From positions 62,001 through 126,000 of the forward strand of contig NZ_JACJGM010000015.1 of NCBI RefSeq assembly GCF_015024225.1: a stretch of 64,000 bases of DNA. Direction: 5' to 3'. A program made the translations under genes and the position numbers. Numbering within the stretch: position 1 is the first letter of the stretch; the number at the start of each line of letters is the position of its first letter. The stretch comes from Nocardioides lijunqiniae. GTDB taxonomy: Bacteria > Actinomycetota > Actinomycetes > Propionibacteriales > Nocardioidaceae. The notes beneath the pieces are model-generated. The model saw only the letters and a program-made list of their open reading frames with translations. It was not told the origin of the DNA and made no database searches. This document shows positions 43,251 through 53,000 of this stretch, piece after piece.

Positions 43251-44840
43251 GTGGCGACAGCGCACACCATCCCGGCCCTCCTGGAGCAGGCGTCCGCGCG
43301 CCACGGCGACCGCCCGGCGTTCGTCGACGGCGACACGGTCCTCACCTACGCCGAGCTGGCCGCCGAGGTCGTGCGCGCCGCTCGCGGGCTGCGGGCCGTC
43401 GGCGTCCAGCCCGGTGACCGGGTGGCGGTGTGGGCTCCCAACCGCACGGAGTTCGCGCTGGCCCTGCTGGGCGCGCAGAGCCTGGGGGCGGCGCTGGTGC
43501 CGCTCAACACCCGCTACCGCGGCCACGAGGCGCGGGTCGTCCTGGAGCGCTCGGGCGCGAGCGTGCTGGTCGTCGCCGACGGCTTCCTCGACACCCACTA
43601 CACGCGGATGCTGCGCGAGTCGGCGCCCGAGGGGTCCGACGAGTCCTCCCCGGTCGCCGGGCTCCCCCGCCTGCACACGGTCGTCGACCTGGGCGGCGGC
43701 GGCGAGGAGGGCACGCTGGCGTGGGCCGAGCTGCTCGCCCGCGGGGAGCAGGTGCCCGTCTCGGAGGTGGCCGGGCTCGCGGCCGGGGTCACGCCCGACA
43801 CGGTCTGCGACATCCTCTTCACCTCCGGCACGACCGGCGTGCCCAAGGGCGTCATGAGCAGCCACCGCCAGACGCTGGGGGTCGCTCAGGTGTGGGCCAC
43901 CGGCGCCGGACTCACCGACCAGGACCGCTACGCCGTCATCAACCCGTTCTTCCACAGCTTCGGCTACAAGGCCGGCATCATCACCGCGATGACCGCCGGG
44001 ACGGCGATCCACCCGGTCCCGGTCTACTCGCCCGAGAGCCTGATGGAGCTGGTCGAGCGCGAGCGGATCACCGTGCTCCCCGGAGCACCGACCCTCTTCC
44101 TCACCCTGATCAACCACCCCCGGCTCGCCGACTTCGACCTCTCCTCGCTGCGCTTCGCGATCGCCGGCGCGGCCACGGTGCCGGAGACGCTGTTCGAGCA
44201 GATGCTGACCGTGCTCGGCTTCGACCAGGTGGCGCAGGCCTACGGCCTCACCGAGTGCGTCGTGGCCACCCAGTCGCGCCCCGGCGAGGACCCTCGTCAC
44301 GTCGCCGAGACCACGGGGCCCGGCGTCCCGGGCATCGAGGTCCGCGTGGTCGACGAGCACGGCCAGGACGTCGCGGTGGGCGCCGACGGCGAGGTCCTGC
44401 TGCGGGGCGACAACGTCATGCTGGGCTACTTCGAGGACCCCGAGGCGACCGCCGAGGCGATCGACCCCGACGGCTGGCTGCACACCGGCGACGTCGGCCG
44501 GCTCGACGAGCACGGCTGCCTGAAGATCACCGACCGGATCAAGGACATGTTCACGGTGGGCGGCTTCAACGTCTATCCCGCGGAGGTCGAGAACGTCCTG
44601 AGCCGCCACCCCGACGTCGTCGAGGCCGCGGTGGTCGGCGTGCCCGACGAGCGCATGGGCACGGTCGGTCGCGCCTACCTCATCCTGCGCGACGGTGTCG
44701 CGGCCGACGAGGCCGCGCTGACGGCGTACTGCCGGGAGCGGCTGGCCAACTTCAAGGTGCCGCGCGAGCTCGTGGTGCTCGCGGAGCTGCCGCGCAACGC
44801 GAGCGGCAAGGTGCTGAAGAAGGACCTGCGCTCGTCGTGA
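43251..44840 (+). CDS. fadD3: HIP-CoA ligase FadD3
   Basis: Acyl-CoA synthetase of 529 residues that activates the bicyclic propionate HIP left after loss of steroid rings A and B. AMP-binding FTSGTTGVPKGVMSSHRQT, AYGLTECVVATQSRPGED, GWLHTGDVGRLDEHG, DRIKDMFTVGGFNVYP and the C-terminal Lys in NASGKVLKKDL. GAGGAG lies 5 bases before the GTG. The specific substrate is inferred from the KstR2 site, the adjacent kstR2 and family resemblance. Confidence 0.88.
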   Translation: MATAHTIPALLEQASARHGDRPAFVDGDTVLTYAELAAEVVRAARGLRAVGVQPGDRVAVWAPNRTEFALALLGAQSLGAALVPLNTRYRGHEARVVLERSGASVLVVADGFLDTHYTRMLRESAPEGSDESSPVAGLPRLHTVVDLGGGGEEGTLAWAELLARGEQVPVSEVAGLAAGVTPDTVCDILFTSGTTGVPKGVMSSHRQTLGVAQVWATGAGLTDQDRYAVINPFFHSFGYKAGIITAMTAGTAIHPVPVYSPESLMELVERERITVLPGAPTLFLTLINHPRLADFDLSSLRFAIAGAATVPETLFEQMLTVLGFDQVAQAYGLTECVVATQSRPGEDPRHVAETTGPGVPGIEVRVVDEHGQDVAVGADGEVLLRGDNVMLGYFEDPEATAEAIDPDGWLHTGDVGRLDEHGCLKITDRIKDMFTVGGFNVYPAEVENVLSRHPDVVEAAVVGVPDERMGTVGRAYLILRDGVAADEAALTAYCRERLANFKVPRELVVLAELPRNASGKVLKKDLRSS

Positions 44841-44849
44841 CCTCGCCGG

Positions 44850-45350
44850 TCAGGTGAGGTCGGTGCGGCGGGACCACCAGCGCGGGTCGAACCGCGTCAG
44901 GACCGCGGTGACGACGGCGAGCAGGACCACCCCGGCGATCGTGAGGTGCGGGGAGACACGCGCCCAGGCGAGGAGCACAGGGTTGAAGCCGGTGAGGGCC
45001 AGGTCGTCGGAGACGGCCCGCGCACCCACCTCCTCGCCTGCCTCCGGGGACGGTCCGCCGTAGCGGTTGCTGACGTCGCCGTCGGTGGACCCCCAGGTGG
45101 CCTCGCAGGTGGTCGGCTTGCCGGGCGGCGGGCCGGTGCGGCACCGGGCGTCGTCGGCGACCGCGGCGGTGACCGCCCGGTCCTCGACCCAGCCGCTCGC
45201 GGCGCCGTGCATGAACAGCCACACGGGCGCACCGAACAGCACGGCCGCGCAGCCGACGAGCAGCACCGGCAGCGCGAGCCGCACCAGCAGCGGGCGGCGG
45301 CTGGGCCGGAGGTTGAGCGGGCGGTCGACGTCGTGGGTCGGGTCGGGCAC
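44850..45350 (-). CDS. Hypothetical two-helix membrane protein
   Basis: A 166-residue protein with helices near 22-45 (LALPVLLVGCAAVLFGAPVWLF) and 135-155 (LTIAGVVLLAVVTAVLTRF) and an outside loop with two cysteines (DDARCRT and TTCEATWGSTDGDVSNRYGG), likely a disulfide. No family is recognised. GTG start overlaps the preceding stop by 1 base, so the pair is cotranslated. Confidence 0.75.
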   Translation of the reverse strand: MPDPTHDVDRPLNLRPSRRPLLVRLALPVLLVGCAAVLFGAPVWLFMHGAASGWVEDRAVTAAVADDARCRTGPPPGKPTTCEATWGSTDGDVSNRYGGPSPEAGEEVGARAVSDDLALTGFNPVLLAWARVSPHLTIAGVVLLAVVTAVLTRFDPRWWSRRTDLT

Positions 45351-45736
45351 TATCCGGCCTCCCGCTCGCGGGTGACCTCGAGCCGGCGCACGCCGCCCAG
45401 CCCGCGGCGGTAGCGGACGTGCTCGGCGTGCTCGTCGAGGGCGGCGTAGAGGGCGTGGTGGGCGGCCCAGGGCAGCGGCTCGTCGCCGCTGCGCCAGCTG
45501 GCACCGAACGCGACCCACACCGGCACCCACTCGGCCGCGGCGTCCCACGCCCCTCGACGGGCCTCGACGAGCCGGCGCCGCAGCTGGAACGCCGCCCGCG
45601 GCCCGTCCTCGTGCACCGGCGCCGTGGCCACCGGCCACACCCACAGGTCGAGCGCCATCAGGTCCAGCTCGAGGTCGCGCAGCGCGGACGGCGCGACCAG
45701 CACCGTCGCGACGTTCTCATGCGGCACCCGCCTCAT
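45350..45736 (-). CDS. Hypothetical protein
   Basis: A 128-residue soluble protein rich in Arg, Ala and Trp (ALDLWVWPVAT, WVPVWVAFGASWRSG). No motif or family is recognised. ATG with TAGCGT 8 bases upstream. It forms a two-gene unit with the membrane protein that follows. Confidence 0.68.
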   Translation of the reverse strand: MRRVPHENVATVLVAPSALRDLELDLMALDLWVWPVATAPVHEDGPRAAFQLRRRLVEARRGAWDAAAEWVPVWVAFGASWRSGDEPLPWAAHHALYAALDEHAEHVRYRRGLGGVRRLEVTREREAG

Positions 45737-45750
45737 GGCCAGAGACGCTA

Positions 45751-46084
45751 ACCGACGCCGCCCCCGGCGTCACCGGTTCCTCCACAGCCGGGGGCGCGGG
45801 GCGCCGGGCGCAGTTTCCCCAAGGGATGCAGGCGAAGCGTCACTTCCCTCGGGCTGCAGCGCACGGGAAGTGTCGTCTTCCCTGCATACCTTGGTGAAAC
45901 GTCACCGGCCGCCGGCCGCGCCCGACCTGCATCCGCAGCGAGCGGCATGGGTACCGCCAGCGTCGACAGCGACCCGAGGACGGAGCACTGCGAGCGGGCG
46001 GGGGCAAGCTCGCGGTCGCGATACCTCGCCCGCGAGCTGCCCGCGCAGGTCCCGCAGATCCTGGTCGAGCTCGGCTGAGCCCGC
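45751..46084. other. Non-coding stretch with a long inverted repeat
   Basis: No convincing gene in either strand over 334 bases. The first third is filled by a long imperfect inverted repeat (listed separately). The rest is unremarkable high-GC sequence next to the broken end of a DUF1360 gene. Confidence 0.6.
45813..45900. repeat. Long imperfect inverted repeat (36-bp arms)
   Basis: Arms 45813-45848 and 45865-45900 match at 29 of 36 positions and enclose a 16-base loop. The inner ends are CACTTCCC and GGGAAGTG; the outer ends carry GTTTC and GAAAC. Motifs CTTCCC/GGGAAG and GGTGAAAC recur in the palindromes at 54.6 kb, which may belong to the same family. Confidence 0.75.
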
Positions 46085-46336
46085 TCAGTCGGCGCGCAGC
46101 CGCGTGAGCTTGTGCGCGGCGACGCCGCCCACGAGGAGGTCAACCACCGCGAACCGCTCCGGCGCCTGCTCGCCGCGGGCGCGGGCCAGCGCCGCCAGGG
46201 CGGTGACCGCGACGCCGTATGCCGTCATGCTGCCGGCGAACCCGGGGAGGTTCACCTCGCCCGCGGGGTCGTAGTCGCCGCCCACCTGGTGGAGGTGGGA
46301 GCGGGCCTGCTCGCGAAGGGGGCCGGTGAAGGTCAT
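46085..46336 (-). pseudogene. Truncated DUF1360-like gene
   Basis: An 83-residue frame with LPGFAGSMTAYGVAVTALAALARARG and then AVVDLLVGGVAAHKLTRLRAD, which matches the N-terminal half of DUF1360 membrane proteins up to the conserved HKL/HRLSR region. It then stops, while the family normally continues for 60-100 residues with a cysteine-rich end. The missing part is not found downstream. It may be a deletion remnant, next to a long inverted repeat, or a natural short form. Confidence 0.5.
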
Positions 46337-46403
46337 GCTCGCGGGTACCCCGCTCCCCCGCCTGCACACCCGCCCCAACGGGTGGCTCCGACAGGATGGG
46401 GCC

Positions 46404-48716
46404 ATGACGCTCGACGACGTGCTGCAGGAGCCGGCCCCGGAGCTGGCCGCCGAGACGGTGACCCGGCTGCTGGACCGGGGGTGGGACCTCGGCGGTGCGC
46501 GGGTGCGGGCGCTGCCCAGCGAGCGGGACCTCAACGCGCTGGTCGGCGACGAGCACGTGCTCAAGGTCTCCAACCCCGCCGAGCCCCGCGAGAGCATCGA
46601 GCTGGAGGTCGCGGTGATGGCGCACGTCGCCGCCACCGACCCCGACCTGGTGGCGCCCCGCACCGTGCCTACGACCGCCCGCGCGCCGCTCCTGGAGACC
46701 ACCGACGACACCGGCCGACCCTGCCTGGCCCGTGTCGTCACCGTGGTGCCCGGCGAGATCCTCGAGGGCACGAGCCTCACCGTCCCCCTCGCCGAGCAGG
46801 TGGGCGCGCTCGCGGCCCGCACCAGCGTCGCCCTGCAGGGCTTCTTCCACCCGGCCGCCGGGGGCCGCGGCCTCGACTGGGACGTACGACGCCTGCCCGA
46901 CGTGGTCGCGGGCGCGCTGGGCTCCGGCGTGCTCGACGCGGCGCGGGAGCCGGTGCTCGCCGGGCTGCCCGAGCGGGTGGGCGACTCGCTGCGCGCGTGC
47001 GCCGCGCTGCCGTCGGGCGTCCAGCACGCCGACGTGACGCTGACCAACGTGCTGGCCCGCGACGGCCGCGTGACCGGCGTCATCGACTTCGGCGACGTCC
47101 ACCACACCGCGCGCGTCGCCGACCTCGCCGTGACCCTCACCGCCGTCCTCCGCAACTCCGGCCCACAGACCGTCGCCCTCTGGGACCTCGCCGCAGCGGT
47201 GCTGCGCGGCTACCAGCGCCGGTCGCCACTCACCGCCGAGGAGGTCGCCGTGCTCGGCGACCTGGTGCTGGCCCGGCTGGCCGTCTCGACCCTGATCTCG
47301 CGCACCCGGGCCGCCGAGCACACCGACAACCTCACCTACATCACGCAGTACGACGACGCGAACGCGCGCGTCCTCGCCGAGCTGGCCACCCTGACGCCTG
47401 CCGGGCTGCGCGACCGGATGCACCGCCTCGCCGGCACCGCCGCGCCGCACCTCGACGGCGACCTCGGCACCCGCCGGGCGGCCGTCATGGGCGGCCCGCT
47501 GTCGCCGCTCTTCTACCGGCAGCCGCTGGAGGTCGTGCGCGGCGAGGGGCCGTGGCTGGTGACCGCCGACGGCCGCCGGATGCTCGACGCCTACAACAAC
47601 GTCGCCGTGGTCGGGCACGCGCACCCCACCGTCACCCAGGCCGTCACCCGCCAGCTCGGGCGGCTCAACACCCACTCCCGCTACCTGCACCCCGGGGTGG
47701 TCCGGCTCGCCGAGCGCCTGGTCGCGACCATGCCCGACGGCCTGGACACCGTCCTCTTCACGACCTCCGGCACCGAGGCCAACGAGCTCGCCTGGCGCCT
47801 GGCCACGGAGGCGACCGGCGGTGACGGCGCGGTCATCGCGCGCCACGCCTACCACGGCAGCACCCGCTGGATGGCCGACCTCAGCCCCAACGAGTGGCCC
47901 GAGGGTCACCGCCCCGACGGGGTGGCGCTCTTCGAGGCGCCGTACGGTCCGGCCGGCGCACTGACCGCGGAGGTCGCGGCGGGCCGGGTGCGCGACGCGG
48001 CCGCGGAGCTCGCGGCGAGCGGTCACCGCGCCGCGCTGGTCCTGGCCGACAGCGGGTTCACCAGCGAGGGCGTGCGCGACGCCCCGGCCTCCTACCTCCA
48101 GGGGCTCGTCGACGGCGCCCACGAGGCCGGCGCCCTCTACCTCGCCGACGAGGTCCAGGTGGGCTACGGCCGCACCGGGCCCCTGCTGTGGCGCTTCGCG
48201 CTCGCCGGCGTCACCCCCGACATCGTCACCCTCGGCAAGCCGATGGGCGCCGGCTACCCCGTCGGCGCGGTCATCACGCGACGCGAGATCGCCGACGTGC
48301 TCGCCCGGCGCTACGAGTACTTCTCGACCTTCGCGGCCACGCCCGTGGCGGCGGCCGCCGGCAACGCGGTGCTCGACGTCCTGGAGGACGAGCGACTCCC
48401 CCAGCGCGCTGTCGCCGTCGGCGAGCACCTGCGGGCCGGCCTGCGGGGGCTGTCGGCTCGGCACGACGCCGTCGGCGAGGTGCGCGGCACGGGCCTGCTC
48501 GCCGGCGTCGACCTGCTCGCCGGGCGCGACCACGCACGCGACGTCCTGGCCGGGCTGGTCGAGCGCGGTGTCCTGGCCGGCCTGACCGGACCGGGCGGCG
48601 TGGTCCTGAAGGTGCGCCCGCCGCTGGTCTGGGAGACCGAGCACGCCGACCTCTTCGTGGCCGCGCTGGACGACGTGCTCGGCGACCTGCGCGCCCACGT
48701 CGTGGCTGCGAGGTGA
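46404..48716 (+). CDS. Fusion of APH-type kinase and class III aminotransferase
   Basis: A 770-residue two-domain protein. Residues about 1-340 are an aminoglycoside/hydroxylysine-kinase-like domain with the catalytic VQHADVTLTNVLARDG and VTGVIDFGDVHHTARVADLAV. Residues about 350-770 are a PLP class III aminotransferase-fold enzyme: DAYNNVAVVGHAHPTVTQAV, FTTSGTEANELAWRLA, LYLADEVQVGYGRTG and the PLP Lys in VTLGKPMGAGYPVGAV. The same two activities are separate in animals as hydroxylysine kinase and phospho-lyases, so it may phosphorylate an amino alcohol and then eliminate phosphate. The substrate is unknown. Confidence 0.87.
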   Translation: MTLDDVLQEPAPELAAETVTRLLDRGWDLGGARVRALPSERDLNALVGDEHVLKVSNPAEPRESIELEVAVMAHVAATDPDLVAPRTVPTTARAPLLETTDDTGRPCLARVVTVVPGEILEGTSLTVPLAEQVGALAARTSVALQGFFHPAAGGRGLDWDVRRLPDVVAGALGSGVLDAAREPVLAGLPERVGDSLRACAALPSGVQHADVTLTNVLARDGRVTGVIDFGDVHHTARVADLAVTLTAVLRNSGPQTVALWDLAAAVLRGYQRRSPLTAEEVAVLGDLVLARLAVSTLISRTRAAEHTDNLTYITQYDDANARVLAELATLTPAGLRDRMHRLAGTAAPHLDGDLGTRRAAVMGGPLSPLFYRQPLEVVRGEGPWLVTADGRRMLDAYNNVAVVGHAHPTVTQAVTRQLGRLNTHSRYLHPGVVRLAERLVATMPDGLDTVLFTTSGTEANELAWRLATEATGGDGAVIARHAYHGSTRWMADLSPNEWPEGHRPDGVALFEAPYGPAGALTAEVAAGRVRDAAAELAASGHRAALVLADSGFTSEGVRDAPASYLQGLVDGAHEAGALYLADEVQVGYGRTGPLLWRFALAGVTPDIVTLGKPMGAGYPVGAVITRREIADVLARRYEYFSTFAATPVAAAAGNAVLDVLEDERLPQRAVAVGEHLRAGLRGLSARHDAVGEVRGTGLLAGVDLLAGRDHARDVLAGLVERGVLAGLTGPGGVVLKVRPPLVWETEHADLFVAALDDVLGDLRAHVVAAR

Positions 48717-48723
48717 GCGCCGC

Positions 48724-50073
48724 GTGACGGGTCTGCCCCGCTTCGAGACGGTCGCCCGCCTGCGACCGGTCGACCTGGTCGTGCCCGGCAGCGAGGTCGC
48801 CGGCGTCGCGCCGTACGTCGCCGTGCAGGCCGAGGTGGCCGGCCCGGGCCCAGTCACGCTCGAGCTGACGAGCGGCGACACCCGCTTGGTAGGCACGTAC
48901 GACGACGACGACGGCCTGGCGCTGGCGGTGACCGCCGGCGGCCGCACCACCCGGCACCGCAGCCGCCGCGGCGCGAGACCCGAGGGGCCCCTCGAGGCCG
49001 TCGCGCTGACGCTGACCGGCACCCACGCGACGGTCCTGGGTCGCGAGCGCGGGGTGTGGACGGCGCGCGGACGGGTCGACCTCGGCGGCCGCGTCGACAC
49101 CCGCGACGAGACGTGGCTCGCCGGGCTGGGGTCCGGGACGGACGGCCCGGTCGGGGAGGTGCGCGCGGGCGGCTTCGGCCAGCTCGGGCTGCGCGACCTG
49201 CGCCTGGTCACCCACGCCGACGGCACGGCGTACCGCGACGGCGCGGAGGCGCTGCTCACGGCGACCAGCGCGGGACCGGGCTTCTTCGACACCGCCCACA
49301 CCTCGGTGTGGGGCCTGGACCCCGAGCGGCTCGTGCTGCGTCACCGCGGCGACCTGTTCTTCCGGCGCCACGACCGCCCGGGCGTGTTCGGCGACCACGC
49401 CACGCACCTGGTCCGCGACGGCGGCACCTGGCTGGTCGCCACGAGCACGTGGGGCGACTTCGACCGTGCCGCCCGGGGCGCGACCGTGGGCGTCACGCTC
49501 GCCGAGACGACGACCGACGTCACCCGGGGCCGGCACGTGCTCGACACCCGGCCGCTGGCCCTGCCCACGACCGGCCTGCGCTCCGCGGGCGTCTGGGACC
49601 CCCACCTGGTCCGCGACGGCGACACCTGGCTCGTCGCCTACGTCAGCGCCCGCCGCTTCTTCGTCTTCCACCCCGTCCTCGCCGGTGGTCCCGACCTGGA
49701 CACGCTCACCCTGCGCGCGGCCTCCGACCGGCGGCGGGCGACGGAGGGCCCGACGCTGGCCCGCCTCGGCGGGCGGTGGCACCTGCTGGCCAGCGACGGC
49801 CGCGAGGGCAGGTCGGGGCAGCGCGCGCGCTACCCCGTGCTGGACCTCGACCTCCGCGAGGTCGGCACGCTGGACGCGCCGTACCACTCCAACATCCCGT
49901 GGCCGACGCTGCTGCCCGTCCGCGAGGGGGGCGACGAGCTGCTGCTCGTCGGTTTCGACGGCACCCGGTACGGCGGGCCCCTGATCGGGTACGGGAGCCA
50001 CGGCGACGTCGTCGTCGCACGGGGCCCGCTTTCCGGGGATGCACCCACCACGGGGGTCGGGGGCGCAAGATAG
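48724..50073 (+). CDS. Beta-propeller-like protein (GH43/GH32-like fold)
   Basis: A 449-residue soluble protein without signal peptide. Repeated short motifs suggest propeller blades: HATHLVRDGGTWLVATSTWGDF, VWDPHLVRDGDTWLVAYVS and EGPTLARLGGRWHLLASDGR. These resemble glycosidase-type propellers, but catalytic residues cannot be assigned. GTG start 7 bases after the kinase-aminotransferase stop, so it is probably in the same operon. Confidence 0.62.
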   Translation: MTGLPRFETVARLRPVDLVVPGSEVAGVAPYVAVQAEVAGPGPVTLELTSGDTRLVGTYDDDDGLALAVTAGGRTTRHRSRRGARPEGPLEAVALTLTGTHATVLGRERGVWTARGRVDLGGRVDTRDETWLAGLGSGTDGPVGEVRAGGFGQLGLRDLRLVTHADGTAYRDGAEALLTATSAGPGFFDTAHTSVWGLDPERLVLRHRGDLFFRRHDRPGVFGDHATHLVRDGGTWLVATSTWGDFDRAARGATVGVTLAETTTDVTRGRHVLDTRPLALPTTGLRSAGVWDPHLVRDGDTWLVAYVSARRFFVFHPVLAGGPDLDTLTLRAASDRRRATEGPTLARLGGRWHLLASDGREGRSGQRARYPVLDLDLREVGTLDAPYHSNIPWPTLLPVREGGDELLLVGFDGTRYGGPLIGYGSHGDVVVARGPLSGDAPTTGVGGAR

Positions 50074-50089
50074 GGGCGGGAGGGACGTG

Positions 50090-53000
50090 ATGGTGACCAC
50101 GCAGGACCTGCTCCACAGCATGGCCGCGCAGAGCCCGGACGGGCTGTGGGTCGTCGACGCCCAGGGCGTCACCCTCTTCGCCAACCCCCGCATGGCCGAG
50201 ATCGTCGGCCGCCCCGGCGACGACCTCGCCTCCCTCACGCTCCTCGACGTCGTCGACGAGGAGGGCCGCGAGCAGCTGGCGGAGCACCTGCGGCAGATGC
50301 GCGAGGGTCATCCCGGCGAGCAGAACCTCGACTCCCTCGTGGTCCGCGCCGACGGATCCCGCGTCTGGACCCTCGTGAGCTGGGCGCCGCTGCGCTCCCC
50401 CGAGGGCGCGACCCTGGGCTGGCTGCACCGGATCAGCGAGTACGCCGAGCGCAAGAGCCTGCTCGACACCCTGCAGGACCGCGAGCACCAGCTCGCCGCC
50501 GCCCAGTCGCTGGCCCACCTGGGCAGTTGGGAGTGGGACATCGGGCCCGACACGATCTGGTGGTCCGACGAGCTGCACCGGATCTACGGCCTGCGGCCCG
50601 GCGAGTTCGAGGCGACGTACGACGCGTTCCTGGGGCACATCCACGACGACGATCGGCCGGAGGTGGAGGCGGCCATCGCGGCGGCCTTCGCCGGCCCCGA
50701 CAGCCCCGACAGCTTCGGCTGGGAGGCCCGGATCACGCGGGCCGACGGCGGCGAGCGCTGGGTGCGCGGGCTCGGCGTCGTCGAGCGTGGCGACGACGGC
50801 GCTCCCGTGCGGATGCGCGGCACGGCCCAGGACATCACCGACCTGGTCCGCGCCGGGTCCCAGGCCGCGGAGGCGACGCGGCGGCTGCACCTGCTGCGGC
50901 AGATGGCCGAGGCCGCCAACCAGTCGAGCAGCCTCGGCGACGCGCTCGGCCACGCCGCCGACGCACTCGACGGGACGAGCGGCTGGGACCCGCTCTGCGT
51001 GCTGGTGCGCGCGGACCCCGACGGCCCGCTCGTCACGCTCCCCCTGCCCCTGGCGCCCGGCTCCTGGCTCCCGGGTCCCGACCTCGAGCTCGCCGAGCGC
51101 AGCTGGCGCTCGGGGGTGATGGAGATGATGCCGCTCCCGGGCCACGAGGAGACGCACACGCTCGTGGCCGTCCCGGTCGTCGGGGGGCCGGAGGTCGCCT
51201 GCGTCATCGAGCTGGTGGCCGACGAGGTGCCTCCCGACGAGACGTCGCGCGAGCTCATCCAGCAGGTCGTCGACCAGCTGAGCCGCGTCGCCGAGCGCGA
51301 GCGCAGCGCGGCCGACCTGGCGGCGGCCCGCGACAGCGCGATGGAGGCCTCCCGGCTGAAGTCGGAGTTCCTGGCGACGATGAGCCACGAGATCCGCACC
51401 CCGATGAACGGCGTCATCGGGCTCAACGACCTGCTCCTGCGCACGGACCTGGACGAGCGGCAGCGACGCCTCGCCGAGGGTCTGCGCGGCGCCGGCCTGA
51501 CCCTGCTCAGCCTGATCAACGACATCCTCGACCTGTCGAAGATCGAGAGCGGCAAGCTGGAGCTCGAGGCGGCCGACATCGACATCCGCTCGGTCTTCGA
51601 GCAGACCGCGGCGGTGCTGGCCGGACCCGCGCACGAGAAGGGCCTCGAGCTCGTCGTGGCCTGCCACCCCGACGTCCCGGTCCGTGTCAACGGCGACTCG
51701 GTGCGGCTGGGGCAGATCCTCACCAACCTCGGATCGAACGCCGTGAAGTTCACCGACAGCGGCGAGGTGGCCATCCGCGCCTCGGTCGCCGAGCGCACCG
51801 AGGAGGACCTGCTGCTGCGCGTCGAGGTCTCCGACACCGGCATCGGCATCTCCGAGTCCGACCGCGTCGGCCTGTTCGACGCCTTCACCCAGGCCGACCT
51901 GTCCACGACCCGCCAGCACGGCGGGACCGGTCTCGGCCTGGCCATCTCCCAGCGCCTGGCCGTCGCGCTCGGTGGCGAGATCGGGTTCGACAGCACCCCC
52001 GGGCGGGGCAGCACGTTCTGGTTCACCGCGCGCATGGGCCTGGCCGCTCCCGGTCAGCCGGCGCGCGGCGAGCTCGCCGGTGCGACGTACCCGCTGCGGG
52101 GGCGGCGGGTGCTCGTCGTCGACGACAACGACACCTCGCGCTCGGTGCTGCTGGAGCAGCTGGGGTCCTGGCACCTCACCTGCGTGCCGGCCGCGACCGC
52201 CGAGGAGGCGCTGGCCGCGGTGCAGCGCGCCGCGGCCGAGCACGCGCCGTTCGACGCGGTGCTGCTCGACCTGACGCTGGACGCCACGGACGGGCTGGCG
52301 CTGGCCGCCCGGATCCGTGCGGCCGTGCCGTTCGCGCCGCCCCTGCTCCTGCTGACGCGCGACCAGGCGGTGTCCTCCGGCCGCACCCGTGCCTCGGGCA
52401 TCGCCGCGACGCTCACCAAGCCCGTGCGCTTCTCCGAGCTCTACGACGCCCTGCTGCTCGTGGTGGTCGGGGAGGCCCCGCGACCCTCGCCGACCCGCGC
52501 CCCGTCGGTCGCGCCGCTGGGCGTGCGCGCCCTGGTGGTGGAGGACAACGCCGTCAACCAGATGGTCGCGACCGGCCTGCTGGAGGCGCTCGGCTGCAAG
52601 GTCGACGTGGTCGGCAACGGCGTCGAGGCCGTGGAGCGGCTGCGCGCCGACCACGACTACGACGTCGTGCTCATGGACTGCCGGATGCCGCTCCTCGACG
52701 GCTACGACGCCACGCGCGCGATCCGCGCCACCGAGCAGGAGCGGCGCGTCCCGATCATCGCCATGACCGCCTCGGCGCTCGAGGGCGAGCGCGAGCGCTG
52801 CCTCGAGGCCGGCATGGACGACTTCCTCACCAAGCCGGTGGACCCCTCGCAGCTGGCGCGCGCGCTGGTCCGCTGGGTGCCGGCGGCACGGACGTCGGGA
52901 CCGGCCGACGCGGCGCCGGAGGAGCGGCCGGGCGACGTCGTGCTCGACCCGGCCCGGGTCGCGATGCTCGGCTCGCTCGTCAAGGACGGGGTCAGCTTCT

